Of a DNA stretch of 64,000 nt, positions 7,596 to 16,442 are shown one piece after another. Source of the stretch: JACVRW01 sp963808545 (GTDB lineage Bacteria > Actinomycetota > Thermoleophilia > Solirubrobacterales > Thermoleophilaceae); contig CAWEGB010000006.1 of NCBI GenBank assembly GCA_963808545.1, positions 62,001 to 126,000 of the forward strand, in the 5' to 3' direction. The position numbers and the translations under genes were made by a program. Below the pieces are notes generated by a model, which had not been told where the DNA came from, did not search any database, and worked only from the letters and a program-made list of their open reading frames with translations. How positions within the stretch are numbered: the stretch's first letter is position 1; the number at the start of each line of letters is the position of its first letter.

Positions 7596-8981
7596 ATGAA
7601 CGAGGTAGACGAGCGGGCTGACAGGGGCAGGGCGGCGCGATCGGTGGCGTCACGCTCGGGGCACGGCGACTGGGAGCCGGTTCCTGATCGGGCCGATCCG
7701 GTCGAGCTGCTGGCGGAGCAGGACGCCTCCCGGGTGCCCGAGCTGGTGCCGATCCGCTACGGCCGGATGCTCGTATCGCCGTTCACCTTCTTCCGCGGAG
7801 CGGCCTACCTGATGGCGGCCGACCTGGCCGCTGCGCCCCGGACGGGGCTGGAAGCGCAGCTCTGCGGCGATGCGCATCTGTCCAACTTCGGTGTGTTCGC
7901 CGCGCCCGACCGGCGGCAGGTGTTCAGCATCAACGATTTCGACGAGACGCTCCCAGGCCCATTCGAATGGGACGTGAAGCGGCTGGTGGCCAGCTTCGCC
8001 GTTGCCGGCCGAGATCGAGGCTTCAAGGCCAAGCAGCGACGACCGATCAATCGGGCCGCGGCGCGTTCGTACCGGGAGGCCATGAGGAGCTTTGCCGAGA
8101 TGTCGCACCTCGACCTCTGGTACGCCCGCATCGACGCGGACGAGATCGCCACGGTGGCGGCCCGGCAGGCCACCCGGAAGCAGCTGAAGCGCTTCGAGCG
8201 AAACATGGCGAAGGCGCGGTCGAAGGACAGCCTGAGGGCCTTTGCGAAGCTCACCGAGCTCGTGGACGGCGAGCCCAGGATCGCGAGCGATCCGCCGCTC
8301 ATAACTCCGGTCGAGGAGCTGGCGTCCGGGGTCGAGAAGGAAGAGATCGAGGAGTTCATGCGCGGAGCGATCGGCTCCTACCGGCGCACTCTCAGCACCG
8401 ACCGGCGGCACCTGATGGGCAAGTTCCGCTACGTCCACGCGGCGCGCAAGGTCGTGGGCGTGGGCAGCGTCGGCACACGCGCCTGGATCGTGCTCATGCT
8501 GGGCCGCGACGAGAACGATCCGCTGTTCCTGCAGCTCAAGGAGGCCCAGAAATCGGTGCTCGAGCCCTTCTTGGGCAAGAGCCGGTTCGCCAAGCACGGC
8601 CAGCGGGTCGTGGAGGGGCAGCGACTGATGCAGGCGGCCAGCGACATCATGCTCGGCTGGATCCGGGTCGACGGCATCGACGGGGTGAGCCGGGACTTCT
8701 ACCTGCGCCAGCTCTGGGACGGCAAGGGCTCGGCGCTGGTCGAGATGATGAGCCCGGAGGAGCTGACGGTGTACGCCGAGCTCTGCGGCCGGGCGCTCGC
8801 GAAGGCGCACGCCCGCTCCGGTGACCCGATCGCCATCGCGAGCTACCTCGGCGCGGGAGAGAGCTTCGACCGCGCGCTGGCCTCGTTCGCAGAGCTGTAC
8901 GCGGACCAGAACGAGCGTGACTACCACGCCCTCAATGAGGCTGTCGCTTCCGGCCGCGTCGCGTCCGAGACAGGCCTCTGA
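7596..8981 (+). CDS. DUF2252 family protein
   Basis: A 461-aa protein. QLCGDAHLSNFGVF and INDFDETLPGPFEWDVKRL are the invariant motifs of DUF2252, a family with a protein-kinase-like (aminoglycoside phosphotransferase-like) fold; HLSNFG and NDFDE correspond to catalytic-loop and metal-binding parts. No substrate is established. ATG 7596 is used because the frame upstream to 7395 lies within the divergent kinase gene. A DUF1269-like gene follows after 15 bases with a ribosome site. Confidence 0.92.
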   Translation: MNEVDERADRGRAARSVASRSGHGDWEPVPDRADPVELLAEQDASRVPELVPIRYGRMLVSPFTFFRGAAYLMAADLAAAPRTGLEAQLCGDAHLSNFGVFAAPDRRQVFSINDFDETLPGPFEWDVKRLVASFAVAGRDRGFKAKQRRPINRAAARSYREAMRSFAEMSHLDLWYARIDADEIATVAARQATRKQLKRFERNMAKARSKDSLRAFAKLTELVDGEPRIASDPPLITPVEELASGVEKEEIEEFMRGAIGSYRRTLSTDRRHLMGKFRYVHAARKVVGVGSVGTRAWIVLMLGRDENDPLFLQLKEAQKSVLEPFLGKSRFAKHGQRVVEGQRLMQAASDIMLGWIRVDGIDGVSRDFYLRQLWDGKGSALVEMMSPEELTVYAELCGRALAKAHARSGDPIAIASYLGAGESFDRALASFAELYADQNERDYHALNEAVASGRVASETGL

Positions 8982-8996
8982 ACCAAAGGAGACAGC

Positions 8997-9512
8997 ATGT
9001 CCGACCGACCCGTCTTTCTCTACGCCGCCGTGTACGACGAGATCTCGGACGCCGAGGCCGACTACGAGGCCGTGTTCGACCTCCACGCGGCCGGCGCGAT
9101 AGGCACCTTCGACTCTGCCGTGATCCGAAAGGAGCCCGACGGCAAGGTGCGGGTGACCAAGACCGAGAAGCCGACCCAGCACGGGGCCTGGACCGGGGCC
9201 GGGGTTGGGGCGCTGGTCGGGATCCTGTTCCCGCCCGCGCTAATCGGCAGCGCGATCGTCGGAGCCGGCGCCGGCGGACTGATCGGACACCTGTCGCGCG
9301 GACTGTCGCGCGGGGACCTCAAGGAGCTGGGCGAGGAGCTCGAGGCCGGAACCGCCGCCGTGATCGTGCTCGGTGAGTCGAAGATCGAGGAGCAGCTCCA
9401 GAAGGCTATGAAGCGCGCCAACAAGCTGATCGAGAAGCAGCTGGAGGCCGACGCGGACGAGCTCGAGCGCGAGATCGAGGCGGCCGCGCGGGAGGACGCG
9501 CAGCAGCGCTGA
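8997..9512 (+). CDS. DUF1269-like protein with a glycine-rich membrane hairpin
   Basis: A 171-aa protein preceded by AAAGGAGA. The N-terminal ~60 residues form an alpha/beta domain (FLYAAVYDEISDAEADYEAVFDLH). A Gly/Ala-rich stretch at residues ~65-100 contains the GAGVGALVGILFPP pattern of DUF1269/glycine-zipper proteins and may insert into membrane. A charged coiled-coil-like tail follows (residues ~125-171). It is co-directional with and close behind the DUF2252 gene. Role unknown, often stress-related by context. Confidence 0.85.
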   Translation: MSDRPVFLYAAVYDEISDAEADYEAVFDLHAAGAIGTFDSAVIRKEPDGKVRVTKTEKPTQHGAWTGAGVGALVGILFPPALIGSAIVGAGAGGLIGHLSRGLSRGDLKELGEELEAGTAAVIVLGESKIEEQLQKAMKRANKLIEKQLEADADELEREIEAAAREDAQQR

Positions 9513-9694
9513 GGCGCGCAGGAGTAGCGCCCGCGGTGTCCAGCGACTGACCAGCCCGCCCGACTACTCGGGGACCGGTTCTCAAGGTGCCCGCAGCCGG
9601 GCGGTCGGCGGCGTTGGAGGAGGCGTCGTCCGTGCTCGCTGTGAGCGCAGGTCTTCGACCGGGATGGCGCCTCAGGCCGTCGAGCGCGCCGGAG

Positions 9695-11053
9695 CTATGG
9701 TCGCCGATGCCAGCGCGGGTCTACCGGGTCGTAGTCGTTGAGGTTCACGGTGATTGAGTCGGTACTGGATGGAAAGTCGGGGACGTTGACGACCCGCAGC
9801 GGACCGTCGCCGCGCGATCGGAGCGCCACTGAGCTGGTCCCTCCCGCGGAGGCTGTGGCCGGAACGAACAGATCCACTCCGCTCAGGAACGGCAGTGAGA
9901 AAACGACAGGAAGCGGGGCCGTGACGTTCGAGACACGGTCCGATCCAGCATCGAAGGCGAACATTCCGATCACTCGTTTCGTGATCGGAGCCGTGGCGGC
10001 GTTGATCACGTTGGTGCCGTTCACGAAAAGCTGGTCGGTCTGGGCTCCTTGGTCGCCCCAGAGTTCCTTGTAGCGGACGATCGTGAAGGCCGAGTGTGCC
10101 GGGCTTCGCGCGATCAGCAGGTTGACGCCGGCGTCTGGCTCGGACGTGAGCAGCCGCACGAGGTGGCTGCTGCGGACGAACGGCTCGAAATAGAGATGAT
10201 GGGTGTTCTCGCCCTCCCTCAGGAGCGCGAACTCGTAGTGGGCACCCGCACGGATCCCCCGCACGGGTCCCCACGAGCCGTCGTCGGCAATGTCCACTCT
10301 TGCGACGGGTCGATTCCACCTGCGCTGTCCGGTTGGACCGGAGACCTCCCAGACCTCGAGAGTGCGGTCGCCGACCCCGATGTTCTGAGGGAAGAGCTGC
10401 GCGCGGCCAGAGAGGGTGATCCAGCGCTCCGGGCTGATATCCCGGCGCGGGCGATGGCCGGTGAAGAAGCGGTACATCGGTCGGAATGATTCAGCCGACG
10501 TGGCCACCTGCACGTGCGTCTGGTTCGCGATCGTCACGTTCTCGGCGCCTGTGATCTCCCGGCCGGCCGTACCGCGGCCGGCCCAGATGGCGAGCGTGGG
10601 AACACCGCCAGGAGGCGTCGCCGCCGTCCGCCCGTCGATGTTCACGTACCTTCGAACGTTCCCGGCGCGTGTCGGGGTGGCGAGATACTCGTGCATGAGG
10701 GTCGTGCCGAGCGAGTGGCCCAACACGTCCACCTTGTCTCTGCCGGTGCTCGACTTGACCTTCGCGATCAGGGCGTCGAGATTGGCGAGCACCTGCTCGC
10801 GGGTGTTGACGGAAAAGGTCGAGTCGTATTCGAGGACGTTGACGAACCTCTTCGGATAGCCGTTGCTGGTGAAGCGCAGGGCCTGGGATTCAAACTGGCC
10901 GCCGGAGCCGGCGCCGCCGTGGACGAAGATCATCGGCGTCAGGTGCCGGTACGAGCGCTGGTGCCCGGTTTCATGCGCGGCGGCTGTCGGGGCCGCCATC
11001 GACAGCGCAACGATGGCAACGAACAAGCCGCGGAAGGGCCACGAACGTATCAA
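9695..11053 (-). CDS. Secreted lipase/esterase, alpha/beta hydrolase with C-terminal beta domain
   Basis: A 452-aa exported protein. A signal peptide (RSWPFRGLFVAIVALSMAAP then AxA) is followed by an alpha/beta-hydrolase domain with MIFVHGGAGSGGQFE (oxyanion region) and VDVLGHSLGTTL (Ser nucleophile). Residues ~250-452 form beta-rich domains resembling the C-terminal part of Archaeoglobus AF1763-type lipases. The TTG at 11053 is selected because GGAGGAG lies 5 bases upstream and it opens directly into the signal peptide; the ORF to 11185 has no such site. Probably acts on esters or lipids outside the cell. Confidence 0.85.
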   Translation of the reverse strand: MIRSWPFRGLFVAIVALSMAAPTAAAHETGHQRSYRHLTPMIFVHGGAGSGGQFESQALRFTSNGYPKRFVNVLEYDSTFSVNTREQVLANLDALIAKVKSSTGRDKVDVLGHSLGTTLMHEYLATPTRAGNVRRYVNIDGRTAATPPGGVPTLAIWAGRGTAGREITGAENVTIANQTHVQVATSAESFRPMYRFFTGHRPRRDISPERWITLSGRAQLFPQNIGVGDRTLEVWEVSGPTGQRRWNRPVARVDIADDGSWGPVRGIRAGAHYEFALLREGENTHHLYFEPFVRSSHLVRLLTSEPDAGVNLLIARSPAHSAFTIVRYKELWGDQGAQTDQLFVNGTNVINAATAPITKRVIGMFAFDAGSDRVSNVTAPLPVVFSLPFLSGVDLFVPATASAGGTSSVALRSRGDGPLRVVNVPDFPSSTDSITVNLNDYDPVDPRWHRRP

Positions 11054-11209
11054 CGTCTCTCCTCCAGTTCGAGTGGGCCGATCATGCCATCCTGACCGCT
11101 CCGCGCGTCGAACCCTACGGTCGCGTCGCGGTGTTTCGCGACATCGCCGGAAACCGCTGGGACCTGCTCGCTCGGCCCTGAGCAAAGGCTGGATCGCGTG
11201 GTTGGTTCC

Positions 11210-11602
11210 CTAGAGGGCCCGAAGCTCGAACCACACGCAGGTGCTGTCCGCGCGGCTGGTGATCCCCCAGCGGTCCGCGATCCGGTCGACCAGGATCAGA
11301 CCCCAGCCGCCTCCCGCCTTCGAGTGGGAGGGTTCAGGTTTGTGCCGGAATCCGTTTCCGGGCTGGGACACTTCGACCCGCACCCGCTGGGGCGACCGCT
11401 GAAGTGCCACGTGCAGCGACCGGTCCGGTCCCACGCCGTTGTGACGCACGCCGTTGGTCACCAGCTCGCTCACCAGCAGCAGAATGTCTTCACGGGCGGA
11501 GGGAGGGACGGCGCCGTCGCCGGCGAGTATCGCTCTTCTGGCGTTTGAGGAGGCTTCGGGCCCTCCGTGCACCGAAAAGACCAGACCCTTGCGTGCGGTC
11601 AT
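11210..11602 (-). CDS. RsbW-type serine-protein kinase/anti-sigma factor (HATPase_c_2)
   Basis: A 130-aa GHKL ATPase-fold protein. LLLVSELVTNGVRHNG is the N-box and GGGWGLILVDRIADRWGI the G-box. Short single-domain proteins of this kind in Actinomycetota are anti-sigma factors or anti-anti-sigma kinases in stress signalling. The ATG at 11602 starts the conserved FSVHGGPEASSNARR segment. It is divergent from an ANTAR regulator at 11841, so the pair may share a 240-bp control region. No sigma factor or anti-anti-sigma gene is adjacent. Confidence 0.88.
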   Translation of the reverse strand: MTARKGLVFSVHGGPEASSNARRAILAGDGAVPPSAREDILLLVSELVTNGVRHNGVGPDRSLHVALQRSPQRVRVEVSQPGNGFRHKPEPSHSKAGGGWGLILVDRIADRWGITSRADSTCVWFELRAL

Positions 11603-11840
11603 GCGGCACGCTCTGCGCCGCGGCGTTCCCTCTCTTGCGCGTCCGGTGAGTTGCGGCGTAACGGTGAGGATGTCGGCATGCTCAGCTCCTGAAGCCCGGT
11701 ACGTCGACCACCGAGGTCGACACCTGCCGGCCAAGTGCTGGAGCCGGAATACACGCCCGCCGATTGCGTTGGGCAGAGCGCGCGCCGAGGATATCACCGG
11801 AGCGGATTCCGGGCTAGAATGCAGCGCTCCCAGATCGACG

Positions 11841-12434
11841 ATGAGCTACCGCGAGACAGACAATCTGCGCGTGCTGATCGCAAACGAGCGCAAGGATCGG
11901 CTGGCCCTGGTCGCGCCGATCGTCGCGGGACTCGGACACGAGGTGATCGCCCGCGAGGTCGACGTGAACGACGTGGGGCCCGTTACAGCCCGAGAGCGAC
12001 CCGACGTCGCTCTGGTCGGGCTCGGCGAAAGTTCCCAGCACGCCCTCACCCTGATCGAGAAGATCGTCCAGGAGTCGGCCTGCCCGGTCATCGTCCTGAT
12101 CCACTCCCCCGATCCGACCTTCGTCAAGGAAGCGTCGAAGCGCGGCATCTTCGCCTACATCACCGACGCCGAATCCCAGGACTGGCAGAGCTCGATCGAC
12201 ATCGTTCTGCGCCGCTTCGCGGAGTATCACGACCTGGAGGGCGCTTTCGGGCGTCGAGCCATCACCGAGCGGGCCAAGGGCATCCTGATGGAACGGCACT
12301 CGCTCGACGAGGCAGCGGCCTTCGAGATGCTTCGCGACCACTCCCGAACCGTCAACCGCAAGCTCGTCGACATCGCCTCCGCAGTCGTCGACGGTCATCC
12401 GTTGCTACCGAAGGGGAGCGAACTCCCTCCCTAG
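11841..12434 (+). CDS. Response-regulator-like protein with ANTAR RNA-binding domain
   Basis: A 197-aa protein. Residues ~8-125 form a receiver-like domain: VLIANERKDRLALVAPIVAGL where Asp usually begins the acidic pocket, and RPDVALVGLG where the phospho-acceptor Asp is expected but Gly/Leu appears, so phosphorylation is doubtful. Residues ~140-190 are an ANTAR domain (RRAITERAKGILMERHSLDEAAAFEMLRDHSR shortened here to its key residues RAKGILM and AF-x-LR). ANTAR domains bind dual-hairpin RNA and act in antitermination. A TAGAAT box lies about 20 nt upstream of the ATG. Confidence 0.88.
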   Translation: MSYRETDNLRVLIANERKDRLALVAPIVAGLGHEVIAREVDVNDVGPVTARERPDVALVGLGESSQHALTLIEKIVQESACPVIVLIHSPDPTFVKEASKRGIFAYITDAESQDWQSSIDIVLRRFAEYHDLEGAFGRRAITERAKGILMERHSLDEAAAFEMLRDHSRTVNRKLVDIASAVVDGHPLLPKGSELPP

Positions 12435-12455
12435 CGCCAGTCCGTGCTGCCCGGC

Positions 12456-13274
12456 CTACCGGCGGGTGCCGACGACGACCAGGTATTCCTGCTCGAACCG
12501 CGCCTGCTCAGGCGTGCCGAGGTTCCACTCGTCACAGAAGGCGCTGAGGGCCGCGTCGAGTTCCCCCTCACGGCCGTCCTTCTCGGCGTTCGCTCGCGCG
12601 ACGATCGTGGGCCCGTACTTGGACTTGAAGTGTTCGCCGTATTCCTGCGGCTTCTCGAAGGCCGTGACCTCGAGCGTGTCGCGATCGAGCGTGTGGAGAT
12701 CGACGCGATCCCCGAACACCTCTTGGACGTGTTCCTCGCTGCCCCACAGCGGCGGCGGCTGCGCGCCCGGAGGCGGGGGCGGGGCGAATGGGCCCATGGT
12801 CCGAAACAGGGCACCGATCATCCCCTCGGGAGTCCAGTTGAGCATCCCGATCGTCCCGCCGGGGCGGCACACGCGCACGAGCTCGTCGGCCACGCGCTGA
12901 TGCATCGGCGCGAACATCGCGCCGATCGACGACATGGCGACGTCGAAGGACTCGTCCTCGAAGGGCAGATTCTCGGCGTCGGCCTCAACCCAGTCGAGCT
13001 CGACGCCGGCCTCCCGCGCCCGCTCGCGACCAGCTTCGAAGAGCTCAGGCGTAAGGTCGCTTGCGGTCACCTTGGCGCCCGCTTGCGCAGCCGGTATCGA
13101 GGCGTTGCCCGTCCCGGCGGCAACGTCGAGAACACGCATATCCGCGCCGATCCGGCACGCCTCGACGAGCCGCGGCCCGAGCGGCAGCAGGAATGTCTCG
13201 ACCATCCCGGGATAGTCACCCGAGGCCCACATTTTGCGATGCCGAACCTTCAGCTCCGAATCCGCAGTCGTCAC
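12456..13274 (-). CDS. Class I SAM-dependent methyltransferase
   Basis: A 272-aa Rossmann-type methyltransferase. VLDVAAGTGNASIPAA is motif I for S-adenosylmethionine, ASDLTPELFE motif II, and EADAENLPFEDESFDVAMS the UbiE/Methyltransf_11 pattern, with RVCRPGGTIGM later. The substrate is not evident. The GTG at 13274 follows GAGGGGAAGAC; the upstream extension to 13304 overlaps the neighbouring gene. It converges with the ANTAR gene with 21 bases between stops. Confidence 0.88.
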   Translation of the reverse strand: MTTADSELKVRHRKMWASGDYPGMVETFLLPLGPRLVEACRIGADMRVLDVAAGTGNASIPAAQAGAKVTASDLTPELFEAGRERAREAGVELDWVEADAENLPFEDESFDVAMSSIGAMFAPMHQRVADELVRVCRPGGTIGMLNWTPEGMIGALFRTMGPFAPPPPPGAQPPPLWGSEEHVQEVFGDRVDLHTLDRDTLEVTAFEKPQEYGEHFKSKYGPTIVARANAEKDGREGELDAALSAFCDEWNLGTPEQARFEQEYLVVVGTRR

Positions 13275-13303
13275 GTCTTCCCCTCCTCGTGGACGTGGCG
13301 ACA

Positions 13304-14170
13304 CTACCGCGGTCCCCGCCGGTTCCGCAACGAGAGCTCGAGCATCGCCGCGGCGACCGCATCGGCGGCCTCATCGGGTATTGCGGTCGCGGCCCGTTCG
13401 AGCACGAGCAGCCGCGCTCCGGGGATCTCGCGCGCGAGCGCCTCACCGTTGCCGACGGGGAAGAACGGGTCCCGGCGGCCATGCACCACGAGCGCCGGGA
13501 TCGCAAGCTCGGGCAGGCGTTCGCGCCAGCGTGGCTTGCAATCGAGCTTGGAGAACACCAGGCCCATCTGGTTGGCCATCTGGACCGCGGGCTGCGTGCC
13601 CGGCGTGCGGTCCCAGATGCGCTCGGCGGTCGCGCGTGCGGCGGCGGGGTCGTCGCTCAGGATCTCCGCGCCGGCGGCGGCGAACTCCGCCACGGCAGAG
13701 CGGTCGGACCAGTCGGGCATCGGGTGCGAGAACAGCCGGTCCATCGTCGCCGCGTCGTGGTCAGGCAGGTCGTCGTCGGGCGGGCCGGGTGCCACGGGCC
13801 GCGTCCCGGCGAGGGTGAGCGCCGAGAACGCGTCGGGGTGGTCGAGCGCGGCGACCTGGACGACCATCCCGCCGACGCCGATGCCCGCCAGGTGTGCGGG
13901 CCGGTCGTCGAGTCCGCGGGCGAGCGCCGCGGCGTCGGTCGCGAGATCGCGCAGCGTGTAGGCCGGAGCCTCGGGATCGACGGTCGTCGACGCGCCGGAG
14001 TCGCGCAGGTCGTACCTCACCACGTGGCGTCCGCCGCGAGCGAGCGCCTCGCAGAGCGTGTCGGGCCAGGAGAGCATGGTCGTGCCGCCCGCGAGCAGAA
14101 CGAGCGGCGCCGCCGCGTCGCCGAAGTGCTCTACCCCGAGCGTGACGCCATTGGCCTCGACGGTCGTCAT
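13304..14170 (-). CDS. Alpha/beta hydrolase-fold protein lacking the nucleophile Ser
   Basis: A 288-aa protein of the alpha/beta hydrolase superfamily (PLVLLAGGTTMLSW, RYDLRDSGAST, PALVVHGRRDPFFP). The nucleophile elbow, normally G-x-S-x-G, reads AGIGVGGMVVQ with a GGC Gly codon in the Ser position. The acid Asp (HGRRDP) is present, but the final His region is not obvious. It may be a non-catalytic family member or use another residue. The start at 14170 is the ATG opening the first beta strand; the ORF upstream to 14461 overlaps the divergent secreted gene. Confidence 0.85.
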   Translation of the reverse strand: MTTVEANGVTLGVEHFGDAAAPLVLLAGGTTMLSWPDTLCEALARGGRHVVRYDLRDSGASTTVDPEAPAYTLRDLATDAAALARGLDDRPAHLAGIGVGGMVVQVAALDHPDAFSALTLAGTRPVAPGPPDDDLPDHDAATMDRLFSHPMPDWSDRSAVAEFAAAGAEILSDDPAAARATAERIWDRTPGTQPAVQMANQMGLVFSKLDCKPRWRERLPELAIPALVVHGRRDPFFPVGNGEALAREIPGARLLVLERAATAIPDEAADAVAAAMLELSLRNRRGPR

Positions 14171-14243
14171 GACGGCGAAGCTTCCTCGAACGATTCGGCC
14201 GGCGCAAGCGCCTTGACAAGGAGACGCGATACTGCGGTCCACC

Positions 14244-15119
14244 ATGAAATCTCGGCTGCCCGCCGCCGTACTCGCGCTAGCGGCCGTCTTCGCATGCTTG
14301 ACGGCGGCGCCGGCCGTCGCACGGCCGCACTCTCCCGCCGGTGGGGTGATCGCAGGCGGTGGCGAGAAGGGGTCGCTGCCTGACGGGTACCGGCCCAAGC
14401 CGTTCTGCCCGCAGCAGCGCGACCGGTGCCTGACGAGGCTCCTCGGGAGAATGGAGCGCAACTACGAGCGGCTCGGGTGTCACCACAATTCGGCCTTCTC
14501 GCTGCTCTACTGGCGGACCACCGAGGGCATCCGCGATGCGACCTGGTCGGGCGAGTTCAGCGACCGCCGGTTCTGGAACCAGCTCACATTTGCGTTCGGC
14601 GCGTACTACCTGAACGCGTTCAAGGCATGGCGCAACGGCAGGACGAGTCGCACCCCCGAGGCCTGGCGGATCGCCTTCAAGGCCGCCGGGAACGAGAGGG
14701 TTTCGTCGGCCGGGGACATCTGGCTCGGGATCAATGCACACGTCAATCGTGATCTGGCGTTCGTCTACTACCAGCTCGGGCTGGACAACTACGCCGACCA
14801 CCTGCACGTGAACACGGTGCTCGCGCGCGCCCAGCTCGTGGTGTTCCCGGAGCTGATCGCCACGCTCGACCCGGCGGTCGCGAATCAGACGCCAAGCGAT
14901 CCGACGCTTACGCTCGACGTGTTCGCCTGGCGCGAGCGGGCCTGGGACAACGCGCAGCGCCTCGAAGCGGCGCCGAACGCCAAGGCCCGCGGCCGTATCG
15001 CCGCCAGGATCGAGCGGAATGCGGTGGCCAGGGCGAACCGCATCAGGGCGGCGTTCCCCGCCACCGCCGAGGCGAATCAGACGCGCGACGCGTTCTGCGC
15101 CGCGCATCGCCCCGGCTGA
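14244..15119 (+). CDS. Secreted DUF5995 family protein
   Basis: A 291-aa protein with a Sec signal peptide (KSRLPAAVLALAAVFACLTA, cleavage near AVARP). The mature part has MERNYERLGCHHNSAFSLLYW and LGINAHVNRDLAFVYYQLG, the signature of DUF5995, a helical actinobacterial family of unknown function; His and Asp in GINAHVNRD are invariant-looking. It is divergent from the alpha/beta hydrolase gene. A TTGACA at 14213 has no -10 box at the right spacing. Confidence 0.88.
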   Translation: MKSRLPAAVLALAAVFACLTAAPAVARPHSPAGGVIAGGGEKGSLPDGYRPKPFCPQQRDRCLTRLLGRMERNYERLGCHHNSAFSLLYWRTTEGIRDATWSGEFSDRRFWNQLTFAFGAYYLNAFKAWRNGRTSRTPEAWRIAFKAAGNERVSSAGDIWLGINAHVNRDLAFVYYQLGLDNYADHLHVNTVLARAQLVVFPELIATLDPAVANQTPSDPTLTLDVFAWRERAWDNAQRLEAAPNAKARGRIAARIERNAVARANRIRAAFPATAEANQTRDAFCAAHRPG

Positions 15120-15157
15120 GCCCCGCATCGCTCTGCGCGATAGGCGGCGGTCCCCAG

Positions 15158-15553
15158 CTAGTGATCTAGTCGCGTCGCCTCGACGGCGTCGGATCGCTCT
15201 CTGAACTCGCGTTTGCGGACGCACTGGCCGTCGCTGAACGAGTAGACGTCGAACAGGCGCTCCTCGTACTCGATTCCGCTGACCATTCCGCGAGCCGAAT
15301 AGAAGACGGTGACGAGGACCTGGTCCCCCGCGTCGATGAAATCCTCCGGAATGGTCTCCAGGCCGTCCCACGTGCTGTCCCACCGCTCCCACATGGCGCG
15401 AACTTCCTCTCGCCCGCGAAGCGGGAGCTCCTGACCTACCTCGTAGACGACGTCAGGGGCGAGGCAGGCTGCCGCTTCCGCCATAGTCGCCGCGCCGGTA
15501 CCTCTCGAAAAGCCGCTTGACGACCTTCGACGTCTCGCCTGGCGAGCGAGTCC
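15158..15553 (-). pseudogene. NTF2/SnoaL-like gene with a frameshift near 15480
   Basis: The downstream frame (stop at 15158) encodes a good NTF2-like body: EAAACLAPDVVYEVGQELPLRG, EVRAMWERWDSTWDG, then VTVFYSARGMVSG. Its natural N-terminus, KVVKRLFERYRRGDY, is found in another frame at about 15490-15535, directly before. One base change around 15478-15484 would join them. Within the downstream frame an ATG at 15484 could give a shortened 108-aa product. No conventional start codon is seen in the N-terminal frame, so further damage is possible. Either a decayed gene or an assembly indel. Confidence 0.65.
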
Positions 15554-15594
15554 GTTACGCACGTATCGCGCTGGAAGGCGTCGTCGGCCATGGC

Positions 15595-16332
15595 TCAGCG
15601 GTTGTGGTTGACGACCTCGACGTTGTGCCCGTCGGGATCGAGGACGAATGCGCCGTAGTAGCCCGGGTGGTACACGGCGCGCTCGCCGGGACCGCCGTGG
15701 TCCTCGTAGCCCGCGGCGAGCGCGGCGGCGTGGAACGCCCGCACGGTCGCGTCGTCCTGCGCCGGGAACGCGAGGTGGACGTGCTCTGTGAGCGGTCGCT
15801 CGTCGTCGATCAGCGAGAAGCTGAAGCTCTCGCCGACCACCCGGACGCGGTCCGGCTCGTCCACGCCGATCCGCAGCCCGGCGTGCGGGGCGATCGTCGT
15901 GTAGAAGCGCTTGGACGCGGCGGGGTCGCGGACGCGGATCCAGAGGTGGTCGACACGGCCGTCGGGCACGGGGTCCTCGCGCCCGGTGTGCACGGCCTCC
16001 GCGCTGTTGCCATCGGGGTCGAGCAGGAAGCCGCCGTAGTAGTCCGGGCCGTAGACCGCGCGCGGGCCGGGCGCGCCGTCGTCGCGGTAACCCGCGTCGA
16101 TCCCCGCCTGCCAGAAGGCGTCCACGGCCTCTCGGGACGGCGCGCGGAAGCCGACGTGCAGGCCGCGGGTCACGGGGTGCTCGCGGTCCGTCGGCCCGAT
16201 GGCCCAGTCGTCCCACTCGACGAGCTCGGCGTCCGCGTGACTCGGCTCGGCGCCCAGCGCCGAGAGGACGGTGCGGTAGAAGCGCTCGGACGCGGCGAGG
16301 TCCGCGACGGCGACTCCGACGTGATCGAACAC
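15595..16332 (-). CDS. VOC-family protein with two domains
   Basis: A 245-aa protein of two VOC repeats: FDHVGVAVADLAASERFYRTVL begins the first and VDHLWIRVRDPAASKRFYTTI the second, each ending with YGGFLLDPDGNSAEAV / YGAFVLDPDGHNVEVV. The His/Glu pattern (H at strand 1, E at the last strand) fits a metal site as in ring-cleaving dioxygenases and glyoxalases; the substrate is unknown. The GTG at 16332 is 7 nt downstream of TAGCCT, suggesting a leaderless message; the ORF upstream to 16446 is not conserved-looking. Confidence 0.85.
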   Translation of the reverse strand: MFDHVGVAVADLAASERFYRTVLSALGAEPSHADAELVEWDDWAIGPTDREHPVTRGLHVGFRAPSREAVDAFWQAGIDAGYRDDGAPGPRAVYGPDYYGGFLLDPDGNSAEAVHTGREDPVPDGRVDHLWIRVRDPAASKRFYTTIAPHAGLRIGVDEPDRVRVVGESFSFSLIDDERPLTEHVHLAFPAQDDATVRAFHAAALAAGYEDHGGPGERAVYHPGYYGAFVLDPDGHNVEVVNHNR

Positions 16333-16442
16333 CCCGCCGAGGCTACCGCTGCGGGCATGCTCGAATCGAGCAGCTCGTTGGAGCCCGGCAGAGACGGCCG
16401 CCCGGCACGGCTCTCTGAGCGCTGCTCGGCGGTCGGGCGGCA

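Noticed and set aside
14213..14233. TTGACA promoter before the DUF5995 gene
   Set aside because: The nearest -10-like element (GATACT) is only 9 bases away, too short for a normal spacer.
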